Source: Chiridota heheva (taxonomy: Eukaryota; Echinodermata; Holothuroidea; Apodida; Chiridotidae). From it: DNA of 64,000 bases. A model generated the notes under the pieces. The model saw nothing but the letters and a program-made list of their open reading frames with translations, was not told the origin of the DNA and did not search any database. The position numbers were made by a program, and so were the translations under genes. The stretch covers positions 487,001-551,000 of the forward strand of contig JAIGNY010000879.1 of the NCBI GenBank assembly GCA_020152595.1, given 5' to 3'. This document shows, one piece after another, positions 1-11,504 of the stretch. Within the stretch, counting starts at the first letter, position 1; each line of letters begins with the position of its first letter.

Positions 1-83
1 AATCTTAAATAACTACAAATAAACATCAAGTATCCTGGCCCATGTTCCTGTAAGCCAACTCGCATGGCAGCTGGAGAACTTAC

Positions 84-115
84 CCAAGCAATTGGGTTCA
101 CTGAGCTTTGAGGCC
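84..115 (-). CDS. unc-104/KIF1: Possible kinesin-3 micro-exon
   Basis: A 32-nt segment between a TTTTTCAG acceptor and a consensus GTAAGT donor. In phase with the previous exon it reads GPQSSVNPIAW; a different frame gives ASKLSEPNCLG, which looks more like the family (PATKL...). The linker here is poorly conserved, so the peptide cannot decide. Length restores phase 0. Splice sites are the main evidence. Confidence 0.35.
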
Positions 116-990
116 CTGAAAAACGGCACTATATAAATTGAATGTGTTTAACAAATATTTAAAAGGTATTAACGTAAATTTAACAAATACAAAATTTTTT
201 TTTCAACATTGAAACATTGAATAAAAATTTGTTTTATAAAAAAATCTGAGAAAGCACAAGGCATGCAAAATATTTGGCAGTATAATTTCTTTATTTTACT
301 ACTAGTTGGCATTAAACAATGATTTTTTCAATTTTTTCTTAAAATATCTGGGTTTATCTCAAATCTAGTAAATTGGTTGATATACTTAAAAAAACTATTT
401 GATTGATTGTTCTTAATGGAAGGCCAGTCTAAGGATTATCTGCAACAAAGAGACAAAGATTCTATCTCATACTTTTTAAGATCTATGGAAATGTAGCACA
501 AATTTGTGCTTAATTGGAATAAAATATGCTATAAACCATAAAAATATGCTATAAACCATAAAGATATGCCATCAACCATGAAGATTTGCTCTAAACCATG
601 AAGATAGCAAAAAGAACATCATAATCGGATAAAAACTGACCATTTTAGAGCAATTGAATTTTAAGACCTTATCATAATAAATTATGCAAAATCTATTGTA
701 ATTTTGTGACATGGGCTTGTGAAGTGCATGTTAAAATTAAACACAAAAAAGTTTCCAAATAATTTAGAAAGAGGTAATTAATTTTCAAAGAAAAACACAA
801 CAATTTTCTTGGAAGTGCAATTATGACATCATTCTGTTGGATTAGACTTACTGAACCTGTCACTTTTTAACACAGGGTGGGAATCTGTGAAATGTGATTA
901 ACTCCCACAAAAAATAAGATATTAACATGATTTTTATCACCAATTTCTTTCTTGAATAGTTGTGTTTCATATAAATCATCGTCATTTCTC
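116..990. other. Intron, old dispersed repeat
   Basis: AT-rich intron sequence with no coding signal. About 700-955 resembles 14230-14460 (shared order of motifs AAAAAGTTTCCAAATAAT, GCAATTATGACATCA and ATTAACATGATTTTTATCACC), so both are probably copies of an unnamed old repeat. A short tandem run of ATATGCTATAAACCATAAA units lies at 525-610. Confidence 0.5.
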
Positions 991-991
991 A

Positions 992-3900
992 TCAGCCACT
1001 GCCCTAGAGCAGCAAGCTTGTTGGCATGGACTCTGTGCCAGATAAGGCTTTGCCCTCCTATCAGCCACTCTTCTAGAGCAGCAAGCTTGTTGGCATGGAC
1101 ACTGTGTCAGAGAAGGCCTTGCCCTCCTATCAGCCACTGTCCTTAAGCAGCAAGCTTGTTGGCATGGACACTGTGTCAGAGAAGGCCTTGCCCTCCTATC
1201 AGCCACTCTTCTAGAGCAGCAAGCTTGTTGGCATGGACACTGTGTCAGATAAGGCCTTGCCCTCCTATCAGCCACTGTCCTAGAGCAGCAAGCTTGTTGG
1301 CATGGACACTGTGTCAGAGAAGGCCTTGCCCTCCTATCAGCCACTGTCCTGGAGCAGCAAGCTTGTTGGCATGGACACTGTGCCAGATAAGGCCTTGCCC
1401 TCCTATCAGCCACTCTTCTAGAGCAGCAAGCTTGTTGGCATGAACACTGTGTCGATAAGGCCTTGCCCTTCTATCAGCCACTGTCCTAGAGCAGCAAGCT
1501 TGTTGGCATGAACACTGTGTCGATAAGGCCTTGCCCTTCTATCAGCCACTGTCCTAGAGCAGCAAGCTTGTTGGCATGGACACTGTGTCAGATAAGGCCT
1601 TGCCCTCATATCAGCCACTGTCCTAGAGCAGCAAGCTTGTTGGCATGGACACTGTGTCAGAGAAGGCCTTGCCCTCCTATCAGCCACTGTCCTAGAGCAG
1701 CAAGCTTGTTGGCATGGACACTGTGTCAGAGAAGGCCTTGCCCTCTTATCAGCCACTGTCCTAGAGCAGCAAGCTTGTTGGCATGGACACTGTGTCAGAG
1801 AAGGCCTTGCCCTCCTATCAGCCACTGTCCTAGAGCAGCAAGCTTGTTGGCATGGACACTGTGTCAGAGAAGGCCTTGCCCTCCTATCAGCCACTGTCCT
1901 GGAGCAGCAAGCTTGTTGGCATGGACACTGTGTCAGAGAAGGCCTTGCCCTCCTATCAGCCACTGTCCTGGAGCAGCAAGCTTGTTGGCATGGACACTGT
2001 GTCAGAGAAGGCCTTGCCCTCCTATCAGCCACTGCCCTAGAGCAGCAAGCTTGTTGGCATGGACACTGTGCCAGATAAGGCTTTGCCCTCCTATCAGCCA
2101 CTGTCCTAGAGCAGCAAGCTTGTTGGCATGGACACTGTGTCAGATAAGGCCTTGCCCTCCTATCAGCCACTGTCCTTAAGCAGCAAGCTTGTTGGCATGG
2201 ACACTGTGCCAGATAAGGCTTTGCCCTCCTATCAGCCACTGTCCTTAAGCAGCAAGCTTGTTGGCATGGACACTGTGTCAGAGAAGGCCTTGCCCTCCTA
2301 TCAGCCACTGTCCTGGAGCAGCAAGCTTGTTGGCATGGACACTGTGTCAGAGAAGGCCTTGCCCTCCTATCAGCCACTGTCCTAGAGCAGCAAGCTTGTT
2401 GGCATGGACACTGTGTCAGAGAAGGCCTTGCCCTCCTATCAGCCACTGTCCTGGAGCAGCAAGCTTGTTGGCATGGACACTGTGTCAGAGAAGGCCTTGC
2501 CCTCCTATCAGCCATTGTCCTGGAGCAGCAAGCTTGTTGGCATGGACACTGTGTCAGAGAAGGCCTTGCCCTTCTATCAGCCACTGTCCTGGAGCAGCAA
2601 GCTTGTTGGCATGGACACTGTGTCAGAGAAGGCCTTGCCCTCTTATCAGCCACTGTCCTAGAGCAGCAAGCTTGTTGGCATGGACACTGTGTCAGAGAAG
2701 GCCTTGCCCTCCTATCAGCCACTGTCCTAGAGCAGCAAGCTTGTTGGCATGGACACTGTGTCAGAGAAGGCCTTGCCCTCCTATCAGCCACTGTCCTGGA
2801 GCAGCAAGCTTGTTGGCATGGACACTGTGTCAGAGAAGGCCTTGCCCTCCTATCAGCCACTGTCCTGGAGCAGCAAGCTTGTTGGCATGGACACTGTGTG
2901 CCAGAGAAGGCCTTGCCCTCCTATCAGCCACTGTCCTAGAGCAGCAAGCTTGTTGGCATGGACACTGTGTCAGATAAGGCCTTGCCCTTCTATCAGCCAC
3001 TGTCCTGGAGCAGCAAGCTTGTTGGCATGGACACTGTGCCAGATAAGGCTTTGCCCTCCTATCAGCCACTGTCCTAGAGCAGCAAGCTTGTTGGCATGGA
3101 CACTGTGTCAGATAAGGCCTTGCCCTCCTATCAGCCACTGTCCTGGAGCAGCAAGCTTGTTGGCATGGACACTGTGCCAGATAAGGCTTTGCCCTCCTAT
3201 CAGCCACTGTCCTAGAGCAGCAAGCTTGTTGGCATGGACACTGTGTCAGATAAGGCCTATCAGCCACTGTCCTGGAGCAGCAAGCTTGTTGGCATGGACA
3301 CTGTGCCACTGCCCTCCTATCAGCCACTGTCCTAGAGCAGCAAGCTTGTTGGCATGGACACTGTGTCAGATAAGGCCTTGCCCCCTATCAGCCACTGTCC
3401 TAGAGCAGCAAGCTTGTTGGCATGGACACTGTGTCAGATAAGGCCTTGCCCTCCTATCAGCCACTGTCCTTAAGCAGCAAGCTTGTTGGCATGGACACTG
3501 TGCCAGATAAGGCTTTGCCCTCCTATCAGCCACTCTTCTAGAGCAGCAAGCTTGTTGGCATGGACACTGTGTCAGATAAGGCCTTGCCCTTCTATCAGCC
3601 ACTGTCCTAGAGCAGCAAGCTTGTTGGCATGGACACTGTGTCAGAGAAGGCCTTGCCCTCCTATCAGCCACTGTCCTAGAGCAGCAAGCTTGTTGGCATG
3701 GACACTGTGTCAGATAAGGCCTTGCCCTCCTATCAGCCACTGTCCTAGAGCAGCAAGCTTGTTGGCATGGACACTGTGTCAGAGAAGGCCTTGCCCTCTT
3801 ATCAGCCACTGTCCTAGTGCAGCAAGCTTGTTGGCATGGACACTGTGTCAGATAAGGCCTTGCCCTTCTATCAGCCACTGTCCTGGAGCAGCAAGCTTGT

Positions 3901-4075
3901 TGGCATGAACACTGTGTCGATAAGGCCTTGCCCTTCTATTAGCCACTGTCCTAGAGCAGCAAGCTTGTTGGCATGGACACTGTGTCAGATAAGACCTTGC
4001 CCTCATATCAGCCGCTGTTCTAGAGCAGCAGGCTTGTTGGCATGGACACTGTGTCAGATAAGGCCTTGCCCTCCT
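992..4075. repeat. 69-bp minisatellite, about 45 units
   Basis: Direct tandem units of 69 bp built on AGCAGCAAGCTTGTTGGC, ATGGACACTGTGTCAGAGAA and GGCCTTGCCCTCCTATCAGC. Because 69 is a multiple of three, long open frames occur on both strands (repeating 23-residue peptides), which is why it can be mistaken for genes. Unit variants (CAGAGAA/CAGATAA/CCAGATAA; TCCTGG/TCCTAG/TCCTTAAG) are ordered non-randomly, and shortened units occur near 3250-3330. It lies in a kinesin intron, is richer in GC than the flanks and carries a HindIII site per unit. Confidence 0.97.
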
Positions 4076-4275
4076 GATGTGTGGGTTCCTCTCAGGTGCC
4101 AGGGGATCTACCAGTCATCCCTGTGCCAGATGGATTGATAGCTTATAACAACATGGGAGTGGGTAACTGCATCAGATCTGGCTGCAGCAGCATGATGACA
4201 TGTAATGACCAACACAGCTCACCATTATTCAAAATTTGAATGAGTGTCAACGAGTCACTAGACTTATGAGATGAA

Positions 4276-4316
4276 TTAATGAATGAATGAATGAATGAAT
4301 GAATGAATGAATGGAA
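4276..4316. repeat. (GAAT)n microsatellite
   Basis: About nine GAAT repeats followed by degenerate GGAATGAAAGAAAGG. Surrounding 4076-4510 holds no recognisable gene. Confidence 0.9.
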
Positions 4317-4514
4317 TGAAAGAAAGGAATGACAAATATCATGGGAATATTCCTTTAATGCAAAATTGTACTCACTCTCCAGATGGTGCAAGCTCACAGA
4401 TTTCAAACCAGATCAGGAGATCATGTTTGGAATGCAGATGACTGGTGCTCGGTGTGTTCACCAACCCAAGCTTTGGTGATGGAACTAAATCATGAGATAA
4501 AAGAAGAATAAACT

Positions 4515-5215
4515 AGATCATGAAAAAAAACAATAATAAACTAGAACTTAAAATAGAAAAAAAAAAAAATAGATCATGAATTCAAAAAATAATCAGCTAG
4601 ATTATGAAATAGAAAAATAATAAACTAGATCATGAAATAGAAAAATAATAAATTAGATTATGAAATAGAAAAATAAATAAGTTATATTATAAAATAGAAA
4701 AATAATAAACTAGATCCTGAATTTAAAAAATAATAAATTAAAGATTATGAAATAGAAATCTAATAAACTAGATCATGATATAGAAAATAATAAACTAGAT
4801 CACGAAATAGAAAAAGATTAAAATAAATAATGAAATAGAAAAATAATAAACTATATTATGAAATAGAAAATTAATAAACTCGATCCTGAATTAAAAAAAT
4901 CAACTAGATTATGAAATAGAAAAATGATAAACTAGATTATAAAATTGAAAATAATAAATAATTATAAAATAGAAAAATAATCAACTAGATTTTAAAATAG
5001 AAAAATAATCAACTAGAACATGAAATAGAAAAATAATAAACTAGATTCTGAAATAGAAAAAAAAAACTAGATCATGAAATAGAAAAATAATAAACTAAAT
5101 AAACTAGATCTTGAATATGAAAAACAATAAACAAGATCATGACATAGAAAATAATAAACTAGATCATAAAATACAAAAATAATAAAATAGATCATGCAAT
5201 GGAAAAGAATAATAA
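4515..5215. repeat. 28-bp AT-rich minisatellite
   Basis: About 25 degenerate units of the form TAGATCATGAAATAGAAAAA plus TAATAAAC, direct orientation, with many small indels. Much more diverged than the 69-bp array beside it, so probably older. Confidence 0.9.
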
Positions 5216-5696
5216 GATTTAGTCCAATACAGGTACTCACATTATTACATAAAATTGTAATATTATTGTACCACAGATCTATGACAATTGATCAATCAAA
5301 GAGGATGCAAAATAACATGCTGAAAAGTTACCCTTCAAGCCTACCCGCACCCGACACCTCAGGTATGACAATTACCAACCCGACTTCCTGTTCAGTGTAT
5401 TGTAGTTCCACTCAAAACAATGATTGTTATATCTGCCATTCCCATGCACACCACAGCTAAGTAGCCCAAGGTTATTTGTGTGCATAAGATTATAACAAGA
5501 GAGCCAGTGCTGAATAATTAAGACACTTTTATTGTGATTGAAATCAATCATCCATGTTAGGCGTCTTAGTGGTAAAAGTTTGTTTCCAAACTGGTGATAA
5601 AATAGCTGTGTATCATATGCCTGAGGGGTGATTTGTGCATTAACCTGTGAATGATTGACAGACAATTTCTCCTTAAGAAAAGATATTGCTTCATGA

Positions 5697-5880
5697 AGGC
5701 TTCTTGGAGTATGGAATTCCAGTCCAATCTTACACTTTATGATTTCATTGTTTTGTTAGGCAATTATGGGCCATTCAAATGGGAAGGGGGGGAGGCTTCT
5801 TGGGGAAGAATTCCAGGGTGGGATCTTACACTTTATGATTTCATTGTTTTGTTAGGGGATGAAAGGGGGATTCAAATGGG
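5697..5880. repeat. ~95-bp tandem duplication beside G-rich array
   Basis: The segment from GGCTTCTTGGAGTATGGAAT through CTTTATGATTTCATTGTTTT to ATTCAAATGGGA occurs twice in tandem (about 5697-5790 and 5791-5880). In the second copy GGGGATGAAAGGGG is inserted just before ATTCAAATGGG, and the large G-rich array follows directly. Confidence 0.85.
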
Positions 5881-6655
5881 AAGATGAAAGGGGGGATGAA
5901 AGGGGGATGAAAGGGGATGAAAGAAGGGATGAAAGGGGGATGAAAGGGGGATGAACGGGGGGATGAAAGGGGGATGAAAGGGGGATGAAAGGAGGGATGA
6001 AAGGGGGATGAAAGGGGGATGAAAGGGAGGCGATGAAAGGGGATGAAAGGGGGATGAAGGGGGAGGGATGAAAGGGGGATGAAAGGGGGATGAAAGGGAG
6101 GGATGAAAGGGGATGAAAGGGGGATGAAAGGGGGGATGAAAGGAGGGATGAAAGGGGGATGAAAGGGGGATGAAAGGGGGATGAAAGGGGATGAAAGGGG
6201 GATGAAAGGGGGATGAAAGGGAGGGATGAAAGGGGGATGAAAGGGGGATGAAAGGAGGGATGGAAGGGGATGGAAGGGGGATGAAAGGGGGTTGAAAGGG
6301 AGGGATGAAAGGGGATGAAAGGAGGAAAGGGGATGAAAGGGGGATGAAAGGGGGATGAAAGGGGGATGAAAGGGGATGAAAGGGGATGAAAGGGGGATGA
6401 AAGGGGGATGAAAGGGGGGATGAAAGGGGGGGGATGAAAGGGGGATGAAAGGGGGATGAAAGGGAGGGATGAAAGGGGGATGAAAGGGGGATGAAAGGGA
6501 GGGATGGAAGGGGGATGGAAGGGGATGAAAGGGGGATGAAAGGGGGATGAAAGGGGGATGAAAGGGGGGATGAAAGGGGGGGATGAAAGGGGGATGAAAG
6601 GGGATGAAAGGGGGATGAAAGGGGGATGAAAGGGGGGATGAAAGGGGGGATGAAA
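5855..6655. repeat. G-rich GATGAAAGGGGG array
   Basis: About 70 units of 10-13 bp, GATGAAAGGGGG with 3-7 G per unit. On the transcript (minus) strand it is a C-rich tract. The plus strand has dense G runs and strong G-quadruplex potential. A Pro/His-rich open frame on the minus strand is a by-product of the repeat. Confidence 0.95.
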
Positions 6656-7004
6656 GAAGGGTGGGGGTGGTATGAATTACTGCTGGCCTGAAATATTTTC
6701 GAAAATTTTGTACAAATAGCAACCTATTAGTTTTTGGAGGCTAAATTTAACTGCATAACAAAAATGAATAAAATAATATCGCCTCAAATTCTGAACCTTT
6801 TAGCATCTTTTCTGGACTTATGAACATGAATTTACTTTTTTCTCCACAGGGTTGAATGACCCCTTGGCTACATGAGAACAGAATAAGTGTGGGGCTGTGA
6901 GGGGGTGGCATATTAATGTACTGTATGTTCATTGTCATTAATCAAATCTTTCTCCTCAAAATGTAAATGAATTACAAATGAGATACATCATCTATGAAGC
7001 TCAC

Positions 7005-7057
7005 CTGGTCTAGCTAGTGGCAAGGTTGGTGGAAAGCTTCTCTTTGATGGTCGAACT
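7005..7057 (-). CDS. unc-104/KIF1: Kinesin-3 exon: RPSKRSFPPTLPLARP
   Basis: A 53-nt exon encoding VRPSKRSFPPTLPLARP, matching the basic-proline linker (R-P-S-R-R..FP..MPLS-P) of KIF1A/KIF1B. Acceptor TTTTTGTAG, donor GTGAGC. The phase fits the previous exon (AG + A = Arg). Confidence 0.88.
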
Positions 7058-7718
7058 CTACAAAAAGAAAAATACAAGAGAAATATTCAAGAGTAATTAC
7101 TTATAGTTTGTACATTGAAAATAAAATCTAGGGTGGTTTATTAACGGGTAATTCACTAAATGATAAACTTCTTTGGTTACCAGTTAACCAATGTATAATA
7201 ACCGGCAACCTGTGAAATTATTACACTAAACATGCATGTAGGCTACAATGCAAAATGCCATGTAAATTTGTACCTCACTCCATGCAAGTTACGCTGTAGA
7301 AATGAATGCCAGAATCACCCAGAAATATCATAATTCATGTTAATTGGGAAAAATAATACTTACTAATTCTAGCATCTAGATTATTATTATTTTTTAATAT
7401 CTTTTTTACCTGGAAATATAGCTGATTCTTTTGTCATTTGTAACCCTTGATCTGTCGGTTAACAATCTATTTACATGGATGCTCCCCTGTTGCTCTTCTT
7501 TATACAAACGTTAGGCAATCAAAGGGTATCAGAGAATTAGCTATAATCTCAGGAATATTACACGAAGCTTGGATAGAAATTCTTGAAATGAAATCGATGA
7601 ACGCTTTATAGTTTTAGAACAAGGTGTGATTATTGTCATATTTTCAATTTTTAGGTGATCAAATTGTTTGTAACATATTAAGTTACAATTTTTGGATAGC
7701 AATTCTAGATAAACGTAC

Positions 7719-7837
7719 CTTGTGTTTTGCTGGCTCTGTGTGTGTAGAGGATGTGCCTGGTAATGACCAAAGACTTCAAACACGATGGGAGATGTATGGA
7801 TGTAGTGAAGGAATGCTTTCGTCACCGTCACTGATAT
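7719..7837 (-). CDS. unc-104/KIF1: Kinesin-3 exon: [11 protein letters not shown]
   Basis: Encodes [34 protein letters not shown] and SQQNTR. [15 protein letters not shown] is diagnostic of KIF1. Acceptor TTTTCAG, donor GTACGT. Enters in phase 0 from either alternative exon and leaves with AG of an Arg codon. Confidence 0.95.
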
Positions 7838-7910
7838 CTGAAAACATGAAACAACAAACCTAGTAGTTGCGATTGTCTCTAACAAATACATACTTTAAAA
7901 CATTGATTTG

Positions 7911-8890
7911 AAAAAATCCCAATTCAACTTAATTTCTTCCATTAAATTGAAATAACCCCAATTCAACTTAATTTCTTCCATTGAATTGAAATAACCCAAT
8001 TCAACTTAATTTCTTCCATTAAATTAAAATAACCCCAATTTAACTTAATTTCTTCCATTGATTTGAAATAACCCCAATTTAACTTAATTTCTTCCACTGA
8101 ATTGAAATAACTCCAGTTTAACTTAATTTCTCCCATTGATTTGAAATAAACCCAATTCAACTTATTTCTTCCATTGAATTATAATAACCCCAATTTAACT
8201 AAATTTCTTCCATTAAATTATAATAACCCCAATTTGTCTGAATTTCTTCCATTAAATTGAAATAATCCCAATTCAACTTAATTTCTTTAATTGAATTGAA
8301 ATAACCTCAATTCAACTTAATTTCTTCCATTGAATTGAAATAACCCCAATTCAACTTAATTTCTTCCATTGATTTGAAATAAACCCAATTCAACTTATTT
8401 CTTCCATTGAATTGAAATAACCCAGTTTAACTTAATTTTTCCATTGAATTGAAATAACCCCAATTCAACTTAATTTCTTCCATTGAATTAAAATAACCCC
8501 AATTCAACTTAATTTCTTCCATTAAATTGAAATAATCCCAATTCAACTTAATTTTTTCCATTGAATTGAAATAACCCCAATTCAACTTAATTTCTTCCAT
8601 TGAATTAAAATAAATCCAGTTCAACTTAATTTCTTCCATTGAAATGAAATAATTTTTCCCATTGATTTAATTCAACTTAATTTCTTCCATTGAATTGAAA
8701 TAACCCAATTCAAGTTAATTTCTTCCATTGATTTGAAATAACCCCAATTTAATTTCTTCCATTAATTTTCAATTTTAACATTGAATTGAAATAATTTCTT
8801 CCATTGAATTGAATTTACTTAATTTCTTCCAATTTCTTAATTTCTTCCACTGAATTGAAATAACTCCAATTTAACTTAATTTCTTCCATT
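7911..8890. repeat. 39-bp AT-rich minisatellite
   Basis: About 25 units of 39 bp containing CCCCAATTCAACTTAATTTC and TTCCATTGAATTGAAATAA. The minus strand reads MEEIKLNWGYFNS repeatedly because 39 is a multiple of three. It begins 73 nt upstream (transcript sense) of the exon at 7719-7837. Confidence 0.95.
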
Positions 8891-9051
8891 GTAAAAAAAA
8901 AAAATACAGTATATATGATGCTTACATTCAATGAAAACTTGCAATTCTTTAGATCACTGTAATCACATACTTCATTAAATGATTTGATGAGAAACCTCAC
9001 ATCATTAACATACCACATATCACTGTGATGCATTATACCTGATGTCAAGTG

Positions 9052-9690
9052 TTTCGGATAATTTCTTTGTTGGGTCTGATTGAGTTAATTTCTTGTTGAG
9101 TGGGAGTTAATTGTTTGCTAGATTGAAGTTAATTTCTTGTTGGTTTGGAGTTATTTCTTTGATTGGGTTGCAGTTAATGTTGTTGGTTTGAAGTTTTTTC
9201 TTTGATTGGGTTGCAGTTGATGTTGTTGGTTTGGAGTTTTTTTTTTTTCAGTTAATTTGTTGGTTTGGAGTTAATTTGTTTGTTGGTTACAGTAAAGTTT
9301 TGGTTTGATTGGGTTGCAGTTGATGTTGTTGGTTTGGAGTTTTTCTTTGATTGGGTTGCAGTTGATGTTGTTGGTTTGGAGTTTTTTCTTTGGTTGGGTT
9401 GCAGTTAATGTTGTTGGTTTGAAGTTATTTCTTTGGTTGGGTTGCAGTTAATGTTGTTAATTTGGAGTTATTTCTTTGGTTGGGTTGCAGTTAATGTTGT
9501 TGGTTTGGAGTTATTTCTTTGATTGGGATGCAGTTAATGTTGTTGGTTTGGAGTTATTTCTTTGGTTAAGTTACAGTTAATGTTGTTGGTTTAGTTGATG
9601 CTTGTTGATTTGTTGGTTATTTTCTTTGGTTGGGTTGCAGTTAATGTTGTTGGTTTGGAGTTATTTCTTTGTTAGGTGGAGTTGCAAATC
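9052..9690. repeat. 43-bp GT-rich minisatellite
   Basis: About 14 units containing GTTGGTTTGGAGTTATTTCT and TTGGTTGGGTTGCAGTTAAT. The first units are degenerate. No gene between here and 10428. Confidence 0.9.
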
Positions 9691-10428
9691 TTTGAATGGA
9701 ATTTACATTGCATGTAGAGCACTTTAGTTCCTTCTGGCAGAAAACTATTTTGCTGGTTTACACAAGTGAACCTTAAATTCCAAGCAGACAAGTTTGAACT
9801 ATCAAGTGATATATGACTACCATACTGAAAGACATGTACAACACATCTCTGTACAAAGTATATCTGCTAGAGAGTTAGTTTGTAGTCAACAAAAATACAT
9901 CACAACTACAAAACAGGATTACTTTATCATTCAAAATGATGAAAACTAGCAAACATGACCATGAAAGGTATGAAACAATTATCAATGAACAGTTTAATAT
10001 ATTGAAGTATGGACTTTCCTTTTCATTATTTATAATTAATTAAAATTGTACTACTTTCAACATCATTGTGTGGCGTTTCTGGGATGGGAGTTAGTGAGGG
10101 ACAAGACAGTTATCCCTCACCCAACATTACTTTTAAACAACATTTTTTTTAACATCTTCTTTCAGAAATTCAAAAAAAAAAAGAAATACCCAAATTTGGG
10201 CCAAGAATATATGAAGTACAACTTCCAACCTTGCATGTACCAATATGTAAATGTTCTTTAAAAACCATTATAGAAAAGGTTCACTTTGTTTGAATTCCCC
10301 TCTCCCCTACACCAGAAGCATAGGAAGCGAGGGAAATTTCAAAAAATGAAGGAGATTTTCCAAAAATAAAGAAAATTTCCTAGAATATTGAAGGGGATCC
10401 CTAATTAGCAGCAACTTTTAATTGAATC

Positions 10429-11504
10429 TTAACCCTTACACTACCAGGGCTTTGAAAAAAGCAAACCCAATTTTCGTAACTTTTTTTTCATATGCATTTT
10501 TGACAACTTTCCTTTCATTACAAGTTTGGTTGGAATAGAGGCTAGATATGTATGTTTTGAGTAATTAAAACCAATTTAGGAAATATGAGACAAAAATATG
10601 CAAATTAAGCAATTTTCGGCTAAATTTGGTCAACAAATGGTCAATCTTTGCAGAAGTATAACTTCTTGACAATATTGAAAACAGAGATTTGTGTTACATA
10701 TTTAGATTCTTTATGAATTTTTTTTTCCAATAATACTAAACTATAAATTTTAGAAAGAAAGGAAAGATGAAAAAACATCAAAAATGATTATAGTCAAAAG
10801 ACCCCTGAAAGCTGCAGCAGAAAAATAGTTATACAGTAGTCATGGTGAGTCTCGAACCTTGAGCGCCCGCGTGCTAGCTGTGTACATTTCCTCCGCCCCA
10901 CGTAGTTGTTCAAATTGGAGAGGTGACATATAATTCTTATAGGAAAGGTTTTAATTAGAAGGGGTATGCCTTTATTTATATGTCAAATGAAAGGAAATTT
11001 GAAGCACTTTCAAATGGCGGTTCGACAAAGCATGTGCGATGTATGGTTTGGGTACACATTTTTTTTAAGGAAAAACAAAATTAGGTGAGAAATGGCAGAA
11101 ATTCATGAAATGTTGAAGAAATTTCTCCAGAACAAAAGATTGCAGGTAGGGATTATACAAATTAGACCAAAAACCAATACTATCATGTCTTAGGACTTGC
11201 ATGTCTAATTTTAAAGCAAAAATGTGATCTTGAAGTTATTGTAAGATTTGAAAGGAAAAAAACAACATTTTTTGTAAAGTTCTTAGTAATTTTTGAGTTT
11301 TACCCATTTTTAATGTACTTTTTCTCAAAATTCTGTAATATGACCCCTATAAAAAAGTTACATTTTGTGAAAGAAATATCCGAGTACTTTAAAATAATAT
11401 TAAGATTACTCCTATAGGACTGTGGTTAAGTCCAAATTTTATTTTTAGAAAAAGGTGGTTTACAAACGGTGATACTATCACCACGTGGTAGAGTAAGGGT
11501 TAAT
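10429..11504. mobile_element. piggyBac-like MITE, ~1.08 kb
   Basis: The left end reads TTAA-CCCTTACACTACCA and the right end is the inverse, TGGTAGAGTAAGGG-TTAA. Inverted termini of about 14 bp starting CCCTT, flanked by TTAA, are characteristic of piggyBac-superfamily elements. The interior has no transposase frame, so it is non-autonomous. It carries a tRNA-like stretch at 10835-10910. Two short elements with the same ends are at 34689-35040. Confidence 0.7.
10835..10910 (-). other. tRNA-like sequence inside the MITE
   Basis: On the minus strand, ACAGCTAGCACGCGGGCGCTCAA is followed by GGTTCGAGACTCACCA, which resembles the anticodon arm, T-arm/B-box (GGTTCGAGAC) and 3' end of a tRNA. The D-arm is degenerate and no convincing cloverleaf was found, so it is more likely a tRNA-derived SINE fragment or tRNA pseudogene than a working tRNA. 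Confidence 0.4.

Noticed and set aside
1418-2860. Long open frames (up to 480 codons) on both strands with 23-residue repeats
   Set aside because: They are produced by a 69-bp tandem unit, a multiple of three without stops; frames on both strands are equally open and no splice or start context supports a gene.
5841-6722. 293-codon Pro/His-rich frame on the minus strand
   Set aside because: Translation of the GATGAAAGGGGG array; low complexity and frame changes with every indel.
10835-10910. Functional tRNA gene
   Set aside because: Only the T-arm/B-box half is convincing; no proper D-arm or paired acceptor stem was found.
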